Assembly: GCA_021234155.1 (NCBI GenBank)
Contig: JAJEKV010000008.1
Coordinates: 6,448,945 to 6,512,944 of the forward strand
DNA: 64,000 nucleotides
DNA from: Isoetes taiwanensis
Lineage: Eukaryota > Streptophyta > Lycopodiopsida > Isoetales > Isoetaceae
Direction of reading: 5' to 3'
The notes under the pieces: generated by a model
What the model was told of the DNA's origin: nothing
What the model saw: only the letters and a program-made list of their open reading frames with translations
Database searches by the model: none
Part shown: one piece after another, positions 1 to 10,904 of the stretch
Layout: each line of letters opens with the position of its first letter
Numbering within the stretch: the stretch's first letter is position 1
Translations under genes and position numbers: made by a program

Positions 1-1040
1 AATGCAATAACATGGTGCATTTTACTTCTTTTTTTTGCTTTCTCCTCCCTTGCCTCTCCGTAATACACGCCAGCTTGGGATTACTGTACAGGCCAAGTGC
101 CATCACCGGAGCTCCAGAAAGACGTCTACATCCGCCATAACCCCGCGAAGAAAATTAAAAAAAAAAGGAACATTATAAAGCTAGGTGACGTGGTCGTGAC
201 GACGTGGAGCACATAATGTATGTAATCCCAGTTGGTGTGGTATTACGCACCGTTGGCGGCGCCGCCTCGCGGATTATCCTCCAGAATATTCGAGGGGGAG
301 ATTTTGCCTTATAAGAATGGTAGGTTTTGTTTATAGATTTATTATTATCTTTATCTTGAAGGAACCTTTGGCTCTCTCCTTCCTTTCTTTTGGCATCCTT
401 TAGATTTATGGATCCACAAGGGATTGTGATGCTTGTTTATAATTGCTTGTCGTGGAAGAAGCCCTATTTTGCATGGCCAACTTCGTGGCCTTCTTTTCTA
501 TGGATAGAGTATTCAAGGACAAAAATCTGTCAAATCTAATGGTTTTTTGCAGTAGCATCTTCAGTCGTCGTATTATGAAAGTAAGCCAGTCCATAACTAA
601 GCAGTTTAGTGTATTGTTTGGTGTCTTCATTCTTGAAAATTTTCTAGGGTTTAGCAGATACTCTTTCCAAGCCTATGTTCATGATTCTTTTATGCCAGAT
701 AATCACCTTAACGCATGGTATAGGCACTGGCTCTCTTATGTTATTTCATCGTTGGTTTCTCCAGTTCGAAATGGATCATTTATATGACCCCATTTTATGT
801 AAATGCTTCTGTTACATTAGTACTTAAGAGTCTTCAATTCACAAACAAAGATAGCTTAGATTTGTTTCTTTCATAATCTAGGGAGAGTGATTTTCTGCTT
901 CTAAGAATCTATTATTGCATATTTTTTATCTAGTGGACCTTTTCTCTAGATGTGATTGACATGTATATGACTTAAGATGACTCGAATCAAAACCATTGCT
1001 ACTTTTGCAGTGGTTGTCCAGGTATTTAGCGCTGCTGGAT
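1..1040. other. No recognisable gene
   Basis: The stretch is AT-rich, with a short A-rich run near 150-165 and a GC-rich patch near 250-275. The longest open frame (443-787, +) has no recognisable motif, no plausible start context and a composition like its surroundings, so I do not call it. The left end of the decayed Copia element to the right is not marked by an LTR here, so some of this may be unrecognised element or flanking host DNA. Confidence 0.5.
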
Positions 1041-1068
1041 TTATTTATTAGGAGACAAAAGTAATGAA

Positions 1069-1479
1069 CTACCTTTTCTTGGTATAGCTCCTAACATTGA
1101 GTGGTCCACAAACATCTGTGTGCACAACTTCCAATGGTGCTTCAGCCCGTTTAGTTTGTTTCTGAAATGGCAGTCTTGTGCTTTTCCCAAGCATGCATCC
1201 CCTGCAAATGAAATTCTTGTATTCTGTTTTATCACTTGTAATATATCCAAGCTTGCTCAAGGTTCTTACATTATTAATATTCGTGTGGCCAAGACGTTCA
1301 TGCCAGGTTCTTAGATTTGAAATTGTCACATTGTTAATTGTTGGCATATGTTCTGTCACATCCGATTCAAACAAATCTCCAACTCTTTTTGCCAAAAAAC
1401 AAATTTTATTATCCTTCTCAACCATATAAAAGAGTTTTTCAAAGGACACTTTAAAACCCAAATCCACTAACTGCCTCAC
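1069..1479 (-). pseudogene. Copia GAG-pre-integrase domain, truncated
   Basis: The frame contains TWHERLGHTNINNVRTLSKLG and FICRGCMLGKSTRLPF, giving the H-x-H ... C-x-x-C zinc-binding motif that precedes the Copia integrase core. It ends at VVHTDVCGPLNVRSY, the first catalytic-core strand, after which the expected FIDDFSR segment is replaced by unrelated sequence. The truncation point near 1060-1080 is therefore a deletion or rearrangement junction. Confidence 0.8.
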
Positions 1480-1496
1480 TGAAATTAAATTTTTAA

Positions 1497-2113
1497 CTAT
1501 TCTAGGGACTCATAGCACTTTTTCCACTCTATTGGCTCTCCTTGCAAATTGTACAGTTTTAGCATTCCTGCAACTTCAACTTCTTTGATTCTTCCATCTC
1601 CAGGTCTGATCCGTCTTGAAAACTGCTTCTCATCCTTCTTTGTAAGCAAATTTGAATCCCCTAAGATTTTTCTTTCAGCTCCTGAATCTAAAACAAACAA
1701 TAATTTTAAATCTTTATCTTTACTTGAAATGTTAGAAAAAGCATTGATTACCTCTTCTTCTGAGTCACTTTCTTCATTTTCTTTCACAACAATATTTGTA
1801 CTTGCTGGCCTGATACCTTTGCCTTTTTCCTTCTCAACACCCCCCCAATTACCTTTGCCCCTACCTCTTCCTCGGCCTCTTCTAAGATTCCTTGGGCTGG
1901 GATACTTTGTAGACAAGTGTCTACTCCACCACAAGTATACCAGGTCTTTGTGGTTTGCTTCCATTTTGGGCAATTGAATTTCAAGTGGCCTACCTCTCCA
2001 CAGCCATAACATGGCCCAACCTGTCTATTTCTGCCTTCAACAGAGCTCTTCCCCTTGCTTATCATCAGCACCTCGACTGTATCCTCGTCTTCTTCATCAA
2101 TATCTTCCATCAC
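1497..2113 (-). pseudogene. Copia zinc knuckle and protease fragment
   Basis: Two overlapping minus-strand frames cover this part. One carries a CCHC knuckle (CYGCGEVGHLKFNC, near 2000), which binds element RNA. The other carries the protease signature LFVLDSGAERKILG (near 1690), where DSG is the catalytic triad of the retroviral-type aspartic protease. A glycine/arginine-rich linker (GRGRGRGKG) lies between them. They are in different frames, so at least one frameshift separates gag from protease in this copy. Confidence 0.75.
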
Positions 2114-2128
2114 ATACTTCTGCTCAAT

Positions 2129-2665
2129 TTATGTTTGAGCTATATGCTCAGCCTCCTCTCTTGTTTTAGCAACAGTACGTATAAGTGTAGCCAAATGTTC
2201 AAACTTAGAAAACATTCTGGAGATGGCCAAAATCTGATGGCTTACTGACATGGTTACACCAGCAGCCTCCAAGTCCGCATACAGTGAATCAAATCTTTGA
2301 AACATATTTATTTTCTCATCAAATTTAATTTTTCTGATCTCCTTTTCTAATACATCTATCTGAGATGAGCTTTTATCTTGATATGTCTTTATTAAGTACT
2401 TCCAAGCATCTTTGGGATGGAAGTCTCTCAATTTCAGCATTATACATGGTGCCACCTTACACATAGTAATTGCTTTGGCCTGTCCTACTTTCAGATCTTC
2501 ACTAAGCAAATCACTATTATGGCTTCCTCCCTTTGATTTAGCAGTAGAGTCATCTGATTTGGCAGATACTGTTTCACCTATTGGAGTTGTAGGAGAACTG
2601 CTTGCTTCTTCTGCTACAGTAGCATTTGGCTCAATGACGTACCATAGTCCTTCAAATTGCAGCAC
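2129..2665 (-). pseudogene. Copia gag fragment (UBN2-type)
   Basis: The frame contains LQFEGLWYVIEPNATV near its start and later HPKDAWKYLIKTYQDKSSSQ followed by IDVLEKEIRKIKF. This is the gag core typical of plant Copia elements (UBN2/DUF4219 class), which forms virus-like particles around the element RNA. The N-terminal residues, including the usual WKxxI segment, continue upstream to about 2700 in a disturbed frame. The C-terminal part, with AKTREEAEHIAQT, runs into the zinc-knuckle frame below. A stop and frame change make it non-functional as read. A related gag lies at 57,034 on the plus strand (KSSSQIDVLEKQLKRLK). Confidence 0.8.
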
Positions 2666-2778
2666 TTCTTTAATTTTCTCTTTCCATATTTGAAAGCCTC
2701 CAACTGAAAAACCTCAACTAATCCCAACAGAGTTGCTCCAAACCTTGTGGACATTGTTAGATAATGCTCTGATACCAA

Positions 2779-2877
2779 TGAAAGGTAATAGTGGATCTAA
2801 CTAGAGTTTGCTCAATGCAAACAACTTAAAAGAATAGTTATTTATTTAACCCAGCCACAATGTCACATAATAGAATA
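2779..2877 (-). repeat. Partial LTR of the Copia element
   Basis: The segment starts with TG directly after the primer-binding site, as expected for the inner edge of a 5' LTR on a minus-strand element (inner end reads ...TTTCA on the minus strand). Its outer edge is not recognised, and a Helitron-type terminus begins at 2878. No partner LTR was found to the left. Confidence 0.45.
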
Positions 2878-2908
2878 CTAGTTATGGTGCCCGGCATTGC
2901 CAGGCTTT
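2878..2908 (-). mobile_element. Helitron-like 3' terminus (hairpin + CTAG|T)
   Basis: Read on the minus strand, a near-perfect hairpin (arms GCCTGGC and GCCGGGC, positions 2889-2905) is followed after 7 bases by CTAG and then T. Helitrons end in a short GC hairpin followed by CTRR and insert between A and T, which this matches. The element would extend to the right of this point. Its 5' TC end is not recognised, and no Rep/helicase gene is visible. Similar termini lie at 29,125, 29,638 and 55,347. Confidence 0.55.
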
Positions 2909-3056
2909 AGTAACAATTTGAGGAGGTGGTTTCGTTGTTGGCTAGAGTAATATAACCTGACTTTTAGGGGGCAAATGTAATATAGAGAAAGCCTTTAAGA
3001 TTCAAAAATAAAGAATCATTGTGCATAAAATTATGGATTTGGTCTCCGATGTTGAA

Positions 3057-3941
3057 CTATACAAATGTTATAGGACATTGTTTCTGTTTATATGCGAGCT
3101 TTAGCAAAGATGAGCTTTGGTAGTGGTGGGATGGGAGGTAGGAGGCAGTGGGATTGTGGAAGTGGAGGTGAGAGCCAATGGAAATGTGGAAAGGGGGGCT
3201 GACATCGGTACTGACATAGGAGTAGTGGGATGAGATATATATGGTAGCACTGCTATGGATAGGCACCCTCTCAATGTAAAGATCCACATCAACAGATGTA
3301 TACGGGAGGAATGAAGTACTAGGACATAGAGATGTTCCAACAAGTGTACGTGAGGGGGCCATATAATCTCTGTCATCCTCCATAGTAGATGAAGTGGAGG
3401 GACAAGCAAGTCCTAGTTGTAATGCATAATTTATCATAGCTCCTGCCTCTTGTATGCCCTGTACTAGAAAATGATGTCCAAGACCCAGACAACCCTCCTT
3501 AATCATGCCCTCTGTTACTGCATGACCTGAGGCTACTATACCATCAAATACAAAATCCTCAGCTACCTTGATATCCTCACCCTTCTCAATCCTATCGTCT
3601 GCTGTCCCTGTATGTAATGAGTCTATTAGAGCATCATGAGCCACCTCAAGATCCTTCTCCTCCTCAACATGCTTATGCCTATGTCTCCTCGTGAGCCTAA
3701 CCTCTGTCTCTCATCTATGCGTCTCTGCCCCAGCTGCACACACATCCAAGAGCCTCTGTACTTGCTCATCCATCCACGGATCCCTTCCCTGCAGAGCAGC
3801 CCATGCTAGCTCTAGTGGTGGCAGTGTCTGCTCCATCTTTCTCCACTCTATAATCATCCGTGTGTGTGCTCTAGCCCTATACTTCCTCTCTTGCTGGCTA
3901 ATCAAGTAATCTGCTTTGCTACACCGCTCTTGTCCACGCAT
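3057..3941 (-). pseudogene. Unassigned broken minus-strand reading frames
   Basis: Two minus-strand frames (3711-3941, then 3057-3644) read like one protein interrupted by a frameshift. The first part is charged and helical (ISQQERKYRARAHTRMIIEW, then LPPLELAWAALQGRDPWMDEQ), and the second has VAEDFVFDGIVASGHAVTEG and a Ser/His/Tyr-rich tail. I recognise no family. The position beside the DUF7869-type transposase, on the same strand and downstream of it, would fit an accessory gene of a DNA transposon, but nothing proves it. Confidence 0.3.
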
Positions 3942-4732
3942 GTGGCTCTTCTCCCTTTCTTTTTCGCAGGGGCATCCTCATGCCTCGTACGTGCACCTCA
4001 TGCACGAGGAACCCAAGGCACCTCACTGTGCTTATCCCTCTGATGGATAGCTACCCCCTGCATCGTCATCCCCAAATACCCCTCCCCACCATGGTCATGG
4101 GTATGGATGCACCCATCATATATGCAAAACCACATGTCCTGAGATATGGCAAACTGCCCATGTATAGTCATCGTTAGACGACGTATCTTTCATAACCCGT
4201 TATGCACAACCCTAATTCAAACACAAATATTAATGCTAAGATGAGAGGCTACTACGATTTTAAAAGGAAATTTGAGAAATTTATATCTTACCCTATATAC
4301 TTCTTACGATCTAAATCTATTGTAATACCTCTTATGACCTAAATCTATTGTCTAGGAAAGAAGAACATTATAATACCCACACTTTAGCACCCCAGGTCAT
4401 ATGTCTGGATGGCATCGCCACACCACCTCCCTCTTGCTGTGAGTCTTTTGTAGCCATCCCTATGATAAAGCGCTAGAAAAATCATGTTTTAGTTAGAAGA
4501 CCATAAATATTATATGCACACAATTAAACATTTGCAAATACATCTTATTAACCATATATACACTCTTAAGCTAATGTAAATCCACACGAAGTCGAGTGTA
4601 CAATTGCTTTTTGTTTTAATATTAAGCAACAAGCTCGAGTCTTAGTTTTATCCTGATATTAATCACAGTTTCATTAAATATGGACAATACCTTGAATTGT
4701 GGACTTTTTATAAAACAGACGCTTCGATAACA
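3942..4732. other. No recognisable gene
   Basis: AT-rich sequence with short stop-laden frames. Two near-identical pieces around 4310-4350 (CTTAC/TGAC followed by TAAATCTATTG) form a small direct repeat. Nothing else is supported. Confidence 0.4.
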
Positions 4733-7700
4733 CTAACATACATCCCCGGCAAGTGCCGCGTATGCTTCTGCAACAAGCGTAGGAATCTTGACAGTGTTTG
4801 GTAGCTTCTTCTTATTCGAAGGACTCCAAGCATAGTCGATACTCTCTATCTCAATGCGGTCACTAGCAGTCGTCGGCCTCCATCTCTTCTTCCAACAATT
4901 GACATAGTTGGACATCTGGTTCCTAACAGGGACAGGCTCCCACCAAGTGACCTGGATAGTCTCGAAGTTGTCTTTCTTATCATCCATTTGGGGTTCCTCT
5001 GTAGCATATCCTAGCCATGTTGGGCACAAGACATCATCAATACAAACATGCCCTTCTTCAAATCCTTGAATGGATTGAATTCTGGTACGGGCTTATCCTT
5101 CAATGGACCAACATAAGCAGGAGTGATGGTTGCAATTGGCTCCACCACAGCCACCACATCAGGTATGTCAAGTCTATCTTGCCTAGTGCGCGGCCAAAAG
5201 TCCTCGTAAGGATCTTCCACGTTGGTGATGTTACCCAGATGCTGCAAGAGTCCCATCCAATATTCAATTGTCGCCGTAAATTGTGCTGTATATTTGGCCG
5301 TCTCTGGTGTGCCCTTCCTATTCGTCGAGCATGCGATCCAATGGAGGATATGCTTATGGATACTGTTTCGGAGCTGACCAATGTCTTTCACCGAGGTCTT
5401 AGGTGCTAACATCTTCGGATTTCCAGATGGCATTAGGGGTTTTCCATTCTCTCCTTCTTTCCACATTCTTATTCTAGCAGCAGGTAACCAATCCACGAAC
5501 GTAGGACGAGCCTTATGGTACATGACAGGCCAGTCACCATTCATAGCAAATCTAAAGGTCAGAGGCTCAGTGTGACCAGTCAATCTATCTTCCCCATCAG
5601 GGATATACCCTTCTATAAAACCTTTCCAATCTGGAACCTTATCAACAAGATATGGCACTGGCGTGTTGAGATTGCACGTATGAAATTCATACAACTCGGG
5701 CATGGTTAGCACTTCGGCTTTCTTCAAGGTAGATGAAAAATTACCAAACATAGCATCTATATCATCATGAGTATGGCCAGGCATCATAAAACCTAACTCA
5801 ATCTCCTCGAAAACACCGAGATATACAAGGTATGAAAGATATGAGAATACATACCTATTTTTGTTTTGTCCAGATGCATTGTCTAGTTGCAACATCAATT
5901 GCTTCAATGAGGGTCCCTCCGGTTGAGGGAGGGCAACGGGGATGCTCTTGCCAGATAGCGACAACTTGGACGCTAGCGCGGTGGTGTCACGTAAGGCCCT
6001 TGCCCAATCTGAGACTGATGGATCAGACAATGCAAGATGGCCTCCTGCAAACTCATTAGGCAGCTCCAACTTTTCAAAATACTATTCAAGGAACCTACGT
6101 GGAAGTTGGAGTCGTCTGACCACAGATCCAAAGCAAAATTTCCATAGGACCCTCTCCCATGGCCGTGGGTAAGTGCACCTGTCAATGAAGTCTTTAGCTT
6201 ATCTAGTCTCCAAAGGGACTTCACGGATTGTAGCAACTTTGGAATCATAGTCTTTGCCTAATCCATTTTGTCGTGAATGATACATACATAGTCTCCAGGA
6301 TGCCTGTGGGATAACAGTCTTCATGACCAGTACTGGGTGCGACATGATTGCTGCTCTAGTCTATGTGCCCTTCTCTGATCATGCAATATTCTCCTTTCAG
6401 CCTCATCCTTGGTCTTCAACAGCTTCGTCCGGATAACCTCGCAAGTGTCACACTTGGAGAATGCAATCTTCTTAGCAATACTGACGTCCTTGAAGCTACG
6501 TCTCCACGTTCTATGAAATCCTGTCGGAGACACCTTCTTGCCTGTGAGTGCCATCACTTCAGTGTTGACCTCTTCGAGAATGCAGGTCTTCGTAAACATA
6601 GCAGGCAACTTTCTCACATTTTCTCGAATCCCATCATCATTCCTCCTGCTACAGTGAGGTAAGGATTCACAATTTTCCTTCACAAACATAGAAAAAGCAG
6701 CCTCTGAGGCCAAGGTCGCGGCACGTGCTTTCATCGTGCCTGAATTGCCATGCTCAGCCTTTCGAGCACCGGAGCGGAATTGTGCCTTCCACTTGAGATA
6801 CCCTGACTTTGAAATCCCAAGACCAAGGTACCAAGCTCTCTCACAGACACTGACGCCTTGCAAGACTAGCCGATGTACTCTTCTACCCTTTATATTGTTG
6901 CCTAACATATCATACACAAAAGTGGTCCTGTCACTCGATTTCATGGCAAAGAAATCCTTTCGCATGTTTATAGCTTGATCCCTACTGAATTTCTCACAAC
7001 ATCTCTGTTTGCAACACATGGTCTTCCTATACCTCAAGATGGATTCATTGGTTGTTAGCCGATCTATCTTTGGAGGCTTTGATGCTTTCTTTGACTGACG
7101 AGAATGGAAGGTGTATTTACGCTTCTCGTACTGCAGATGCTTCTCAAGCTCCGAGCTGCCCTGGCTCGACGTCGTATCATGTTGTTCCACTGGTGCTGCA
7201 CTTAAAATCTCCGACACCTTCACCCCAGAAACCCTAACTAGATCATTATTCCACCTCAAAAGCATGCCCGCTTTAGGTACTGTCAAACATGCCTGACACC
7301 GGAAGTTCACCTCTATCGGAGGGGGAAAGCCTTCAGTAACAGACACTCCTACGGTCTTCATACCCAAAAACTGGTCACATACTGCATCGTCTGGACCAAT
7401 GAAGGATATAAATCCCTTCGCTGCAGGGATGGCAGCACAAGAGTGAAAAATTTCGCAGTCAGTCTCCAGTAGTGTGTACCTAGTTAGCGACATAGTGTCT
7501 CTGTTGCTTCCCACTCGCTGTCTTTTGGATGCTGATGGCACGTCCACGACATTGGAGTCGTGACCATCACTTTCCCTCCAGAGAATGAAGGAACCTAGGG
7601 CCTCACCTAAGGTTCTTGCATCTGGAGTAGGCCAACAGAGAACATGATGCCCCTCAAACACAGCTAGAACACCAACACTCACAACTCCATCTGGGATGTC

Positions 7701-7775
7701 TTTAAAATGGCATCTATCCCTGGCTCCTATGGCTCCTTTGACACCAGCCCGACCGTCTTTGAATAGGTACACCTC
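4733..7775 (-). pseudogene. DUF7869-type transposase-like protein (RNase H-like core), frameshifted
   Basis: Four consecutive minus-strand frames rebuild one protein of roughly 1,000 residues: 7775-6321, about 6320-6075, 6069-5011 and 5029-4733. The first exon starts at a good splice acceptor (T-run then GTGCAG just right of 7775), so a 5' exon lies further right. The N-terminal part has Cys clusters (TMCCKQRCCEKF, FSKCDTCEVIRTKL). The core has IHDKMD near 6285, LTGALTHGHGRGSYGNF near 6190, LQLDNASGQNKNRYVF near 5850 and MMPGHTHDDIDAMF near 5780. I recognise this order (HDKMD ... LDN..NKN ... GHTHxDID) as the DUF7869 family, widespread in transposon-like genes. The conserved D and H-D residues suggest an RNase H-like nuclease. 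One in-frame stop (about 6254) and at least two frameshifts (near 6080 and 5020) interrupt it. The family match is from memory of motifs, not a search. Confidence 0.65.
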
Positions 7776-7824
7776 CTGCACAAAAAAATGAATCAGTTTT
7801 AGAGCAAAGTTGTAGCAGATGGTC

Positions 7825-8305
7825 CTTAGCAGGTGAAATTGGGCGGGCGCCCAATTTGCTCCCTGTTGTAGTGGTCCTCAGCGGATCAAATTGGGAACCC
7901 GCCCAATTTGTTCCCAGTTGTAGTCGTCCTTGGCAGGTGAAATTGGGCACCCGCCCAATTTGCTCCCTGCTGTAGTCGTCCCTGCTGCTCCCTGTTGTAG
8001 TGGTCTTCAGGAGTTGAATTTGGGCACCCACCCAATTTGCTCCCTATAGTGATGGTCTTTAGAAGTTGAAATTGGGCACCCGCCCAATTTGCTCCCTGTT
8101 GCAGTGTTCCTTAGCAGGTGAAATTGGGCGGGCGCCCAATTTGCTCCTTGTTGTAGTGGTCCTTAGCAGTTGTAATTGGGCACCCGCCCAATTTGCTCTC
8201 TGTTGCAGTGGTCCTTAGCAGGTGAAATTGGGCAGGCGCGCCTAATTTGTTCCTTGTTGTAGTGGTCTTTAGCAGTTCTAATTGGGCACCCGCCCAATTT
8301 GCCAG
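7825..8305. repeat. Palindromic tandem repeats with AATTGGGC arms, block 1
   Basis: About nine copies, spaced roughly 50 bases, of a palindrome whose arms are AAATTGGGC and GCCCAATTT around a short GC core (CGGGC, ACCC and variants). The spacer between them reads like TGCTCCCTGTTGTAGTGG. The block lies directly 5' of the transposase exon, in its presumed intron or promoter. The open frame across it (7714-8031, -) is just translated repeat. Confidence 0.9.
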
Positions 8306-9560
8306 TACAGGAGGTCTATCTGCCCATATGTAGTTACTCAGGAATCAAATTAGGCACCCACCCTACTTGGCCTTGCACATCTACCTGGGTATGAAATTGA
8401 GCAAGGAACCCGATTTGCTAACCCAGCTGGAATTTAATTTGGCCATTCGCATCTACCTGGTGTGTCTAATTGGGTTGTAACCAGGACAGCTTCTATGCTA
8501 CCCCAGCTAGAATCTAGGCTACATCAGTTATGTTGGGGGGACCGCACATGCATCTCTCAAATTTCTATTTATTTCTCAAATCTTCTCATCAATAATGTTC
8601 TATACCAATCTAGGCATCTTAATATCAGCGCATGCAACCCACAGTGGCAAAGGGGCAAAAGTATGCTAGTGGGTATCAAAAAAACGCGGCCCCAGCACTT
8701 AGATCAGCACCCTGGATGTACTATTCTATCATAGTATTCCACTTGTTATTAGTTGGAGTTGTTACATATTTCTATTGATTACCTAATTACCATGTGCTAG
8801 TACCAGTAACACCTTAAACAAGCTGCCATATGGGGTGCTATATGAGTGCTGTCAGCATGTGTCCGGACGCCTGCTTTTGATACCCACCAGCATACTTTTG
8901 CCCAAAGAATAAACGTATAAACCGAAAGAAATTTACCTTTGGTGAAGTGCACGCCATCCGCTGAACAAGTAGCCGCCCAAGAATGTGAGAGAACGAAATG
9001 GCTTAGCCGCTCCGCTTCCTTGAGACTAATTCAAAATTCAAATCTCCCACGAGAGTTTGATTGGGCGGGCGGGCGCGTAATATAAATTCAAATTCAAATT
9101 CGGGCGGGCCCGTAATTCAAATTCGGGCGGGACCGTAATTTTAAATTCAAAATCGAGCGGGCGGCCCGTAATATAAATTTAAAATTGGGCGGGCCGCGTG
9201 AGAATTCCAAATTTAAAATTTAAAATTTAAATTCCACGACGTCTATATTAATTTAAAAATCCGCATTTAATGTTTCGGGCACATTTATTGCAAAAGTCTA
9301 TCTTTATTGTTATTTGTTTTGGTCTATATTTAGTTAAAAAGGTCTATGTAAAAGGCTCTTCATTTGCATGGCTGCCACTTGTCATTCACCTGTTCAATCT
9401 CACCGCCCATTCCTTTTCGCTTGCTCATTCATTCCTTTCCGACAACAGTTGCCTGTAGTCTTATTCTCTGAGGATCACGATACGCCTATCGTCTTCAAAG
9501 TGATTGCGCCTCCCATCATATCTTCTAAGCGCCCTCTCTGAGCATCCAAGCGCCACTGCT
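8306..9560. other. Spacer with AATTC/GGGCGGG low-complexity tract
   Basis: No gene is recognised. From 9055 to 9235 the sequence alternates AAATTCAAATTC-like and GGGCGGGC-like blocks, a degenerate relative of the palindromic repeats on both sides. Around 8640-8665 and 8880-8905 a short inverted pair occurs: GGGCAAAAGTATGCTAGTGG against its complement. This could mark the ends of a ~250 bp foldback piece. Confidence 0.5.
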
Positions 9561-9564
9561 TTTC

Positions 9565-9594
9565 ATGGAACGTCGACCCTCGAAGGCAGGAAAA
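9565..9594 (+). CDS. Possible small first exon (basic N-terminus)
   Basis: An ATG opens MERRPSKAGK and is followed directly by a GTACTG donor-like site. It sits about 2.2 kb upstream of the methylase-like frame on the same strand, with the minisatellites in between, so it could be the first coding exon of that gene with a repeat-filled intron. No transcript supports this and ten codons are not evidence on their own; it is listed only because the missing N-terminal part of that gene must lie somewhere. Confidence 0.15.
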
Positions 9595-9769
9595 GGTACT
9601 GCTTTTTTGTTCAGCTTTAGTTTATTATATTACTGCAGGCGATAAGCCACTGGCCATTTGCATTCTTGCCCTAAATGAAATTCTCAGCTATCCTACATCC
9701 ATCATTTTTTGTTTCTATGCTTCTAAACCCTCTGGCGCGCACCTCTGGCCGCTTGGTTGTTACTAAGTA

Positions 9770-10335
9770 CCTCAGAAGTTGTGTCCTCTGCACCAAATAA
9801 CCCTCTGGCCCATTGCATCTTTCTAAGTACCTCAGAAGCTGTGTCCTCTGCACCAAATAACCCTCTGGCCCATTGCATCTTTCTAAGTACCTCAGAAGCT
9901 GTGTCCTCTGCACCAAATAACCCTCTGGCCCATTGCATCTTTCTAAGTACCTCAGAAGCTGTGTCCTCTGCACCAAATAACCCTCGGCCCATTGCATCTT
10001 TCTAAGTACCTCGGAAGATGTGTCCTCTGCGCCAAATAACCCTCTCGCCCATTGCATCTTTCTAAGTACCTCGGAAGTCGTGGTCCTCTGCACCAAATAA
10101 CCCTCGGCCCATTGCATCTTTCTAAGTACCTCGGAAGCCGTGTGTCCTCTCGCACCAAATAACCCGTGGCCCATTGCATCTTTTTAAGTACCTCGGAACA
10201 CTGTGTCCTCTCAGACCAAATAACCCTCGCCCATTGCATCTTTCTAAGTACCTCAGAAGCTGTGTCCTCTGCACCAAATAACCCTCTGGCCCATTGCATC
10301 TTTCTAAGTACCACAGAAGCTGTTTCCATGCATCC
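9770..10335. repeat. 60 bp minisatellite, about nine units
   Basis: The unit contains CCCATTGCATCTTTCTAAGT, then ACCTCAGAAGCTGTGTCCTC and TGCACCAAATAACCCTC. Units starting near 9781, 9841, 9901 and 9961 are almost identical and exactly 60 bases apart; later units (to about 10,330) diverge and change length by one or two bases. Because 60 is a multiple of three, long open frames exist in both directions, but they are repeat translations. Confidence 0.95.
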
Positions 10336-10379
10336 ACACACCCTCTGCGGGTGCCGAAAAGCTGTTTCCATGCTTCTAA

Positions 10380-10890
10380 ATGTCCTCTGGGGTGGCAAAT
10401 TGGGCGGGCGCCCAATTTGGGACCCTCTTGCCTCTCTACGTGCTTCCAAACCTCCTCCGGTGCGGCAAATTGGGCGGACGCCCAATTTGTCAAACTCGCC
10501 TCCTTTCCTGCTTCCATTGCACTCCTCTGGGGTGGCAAATCGGGCGGGCACCCAATTTGGCACCCTTTTGGCTATTTCCCTGCTTCCAAATGTCCTCTGG
10601 TGTGGCAAATTGGGTGGGCGCCCAATTTGGGACCCTCTTCCCTCTCTCCGTGCTTCCAAACCTCCTCTGGTGCGGCAAATTGGGCGGATGCCCAATTTGT
10701 CACCCTCTTGCCTCTGTTCCTGCTTCGGAAACTCCTCTGGGGTGGCAAATCGGGCGGGCGCCCAATTTGGCACCCTCTTGGCTCTTTTCCTGCTTCCAAA
10801 TGTCCTCTGGGGTGGCAAATTGGGCGGACGCCCAATTTCGCACCCGGTCCTCTAGTGGGGCAAATTGGGCGCACGCCCAATTTGATGTCC
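10380..10890. repeat. 70 bp palindromic tandem repeats, block 2
   Basis: Seven to eight units about 70 bases apart, each with CAAATTGGGCGGGCGCCCAA or a close variant (GGACG, GGTGG core) and the spacer CTTCCAAATGTCCTCTGG. The palindrome is the same as in block 1 at 7.8-8.3 kb, but the spacer differs, so the palindrome has been conserved or re-used while the spacer changed. The last copy (about 10,860) is preceded by CCTCTAGTGGGGCAAATTGG, which recurs inverted at about 11,700. Confidence 0.95.
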
Positions 10891-10904
10891 TAGGAACATT
10901 TAAT

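Larger units (their letters stand above)
1041..2782 (-). mobile_element. Decayed Ty1/Copia retrotransposon, gag to integrase start
   Basis: On the minus strand the order is primer-binding site (about 2765-2778), gag, CCHC zinc knuckle, aspartic protease and GAG-pre-integrase, the order of Ty1/Copia elements. Reverse transcriptase and RNase H are absent: the frame ends near 1060, just after the integrase zinc-binding domain, so the element is truncated on its 3' side. Frames are broken several times. The primer site (TGGTATCAGAGC on the minus strand) matches the 3' end of plant initiator-Met tRNA. The right LTR should begin at 2779 but a Helitron-type end cuts in at 2878, and no second LTR is seen. 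Confidence 0.85.

Noticed and set aside
443..787. 114-codon frame at the left edge
   Set aside because: No recognised motif, AT-rich composition and no supporting context.
9671..10855. Overlapping long frames on both strands
   Set aside because: Translations of 60 and 70 bp tandem repeats; repeated peptides only.
9770..10890. CRISPR-like array
   Set aside because: Units are long, directly adjoining and without unique spacers, in a eukaryotic genome; they are minisatellites.
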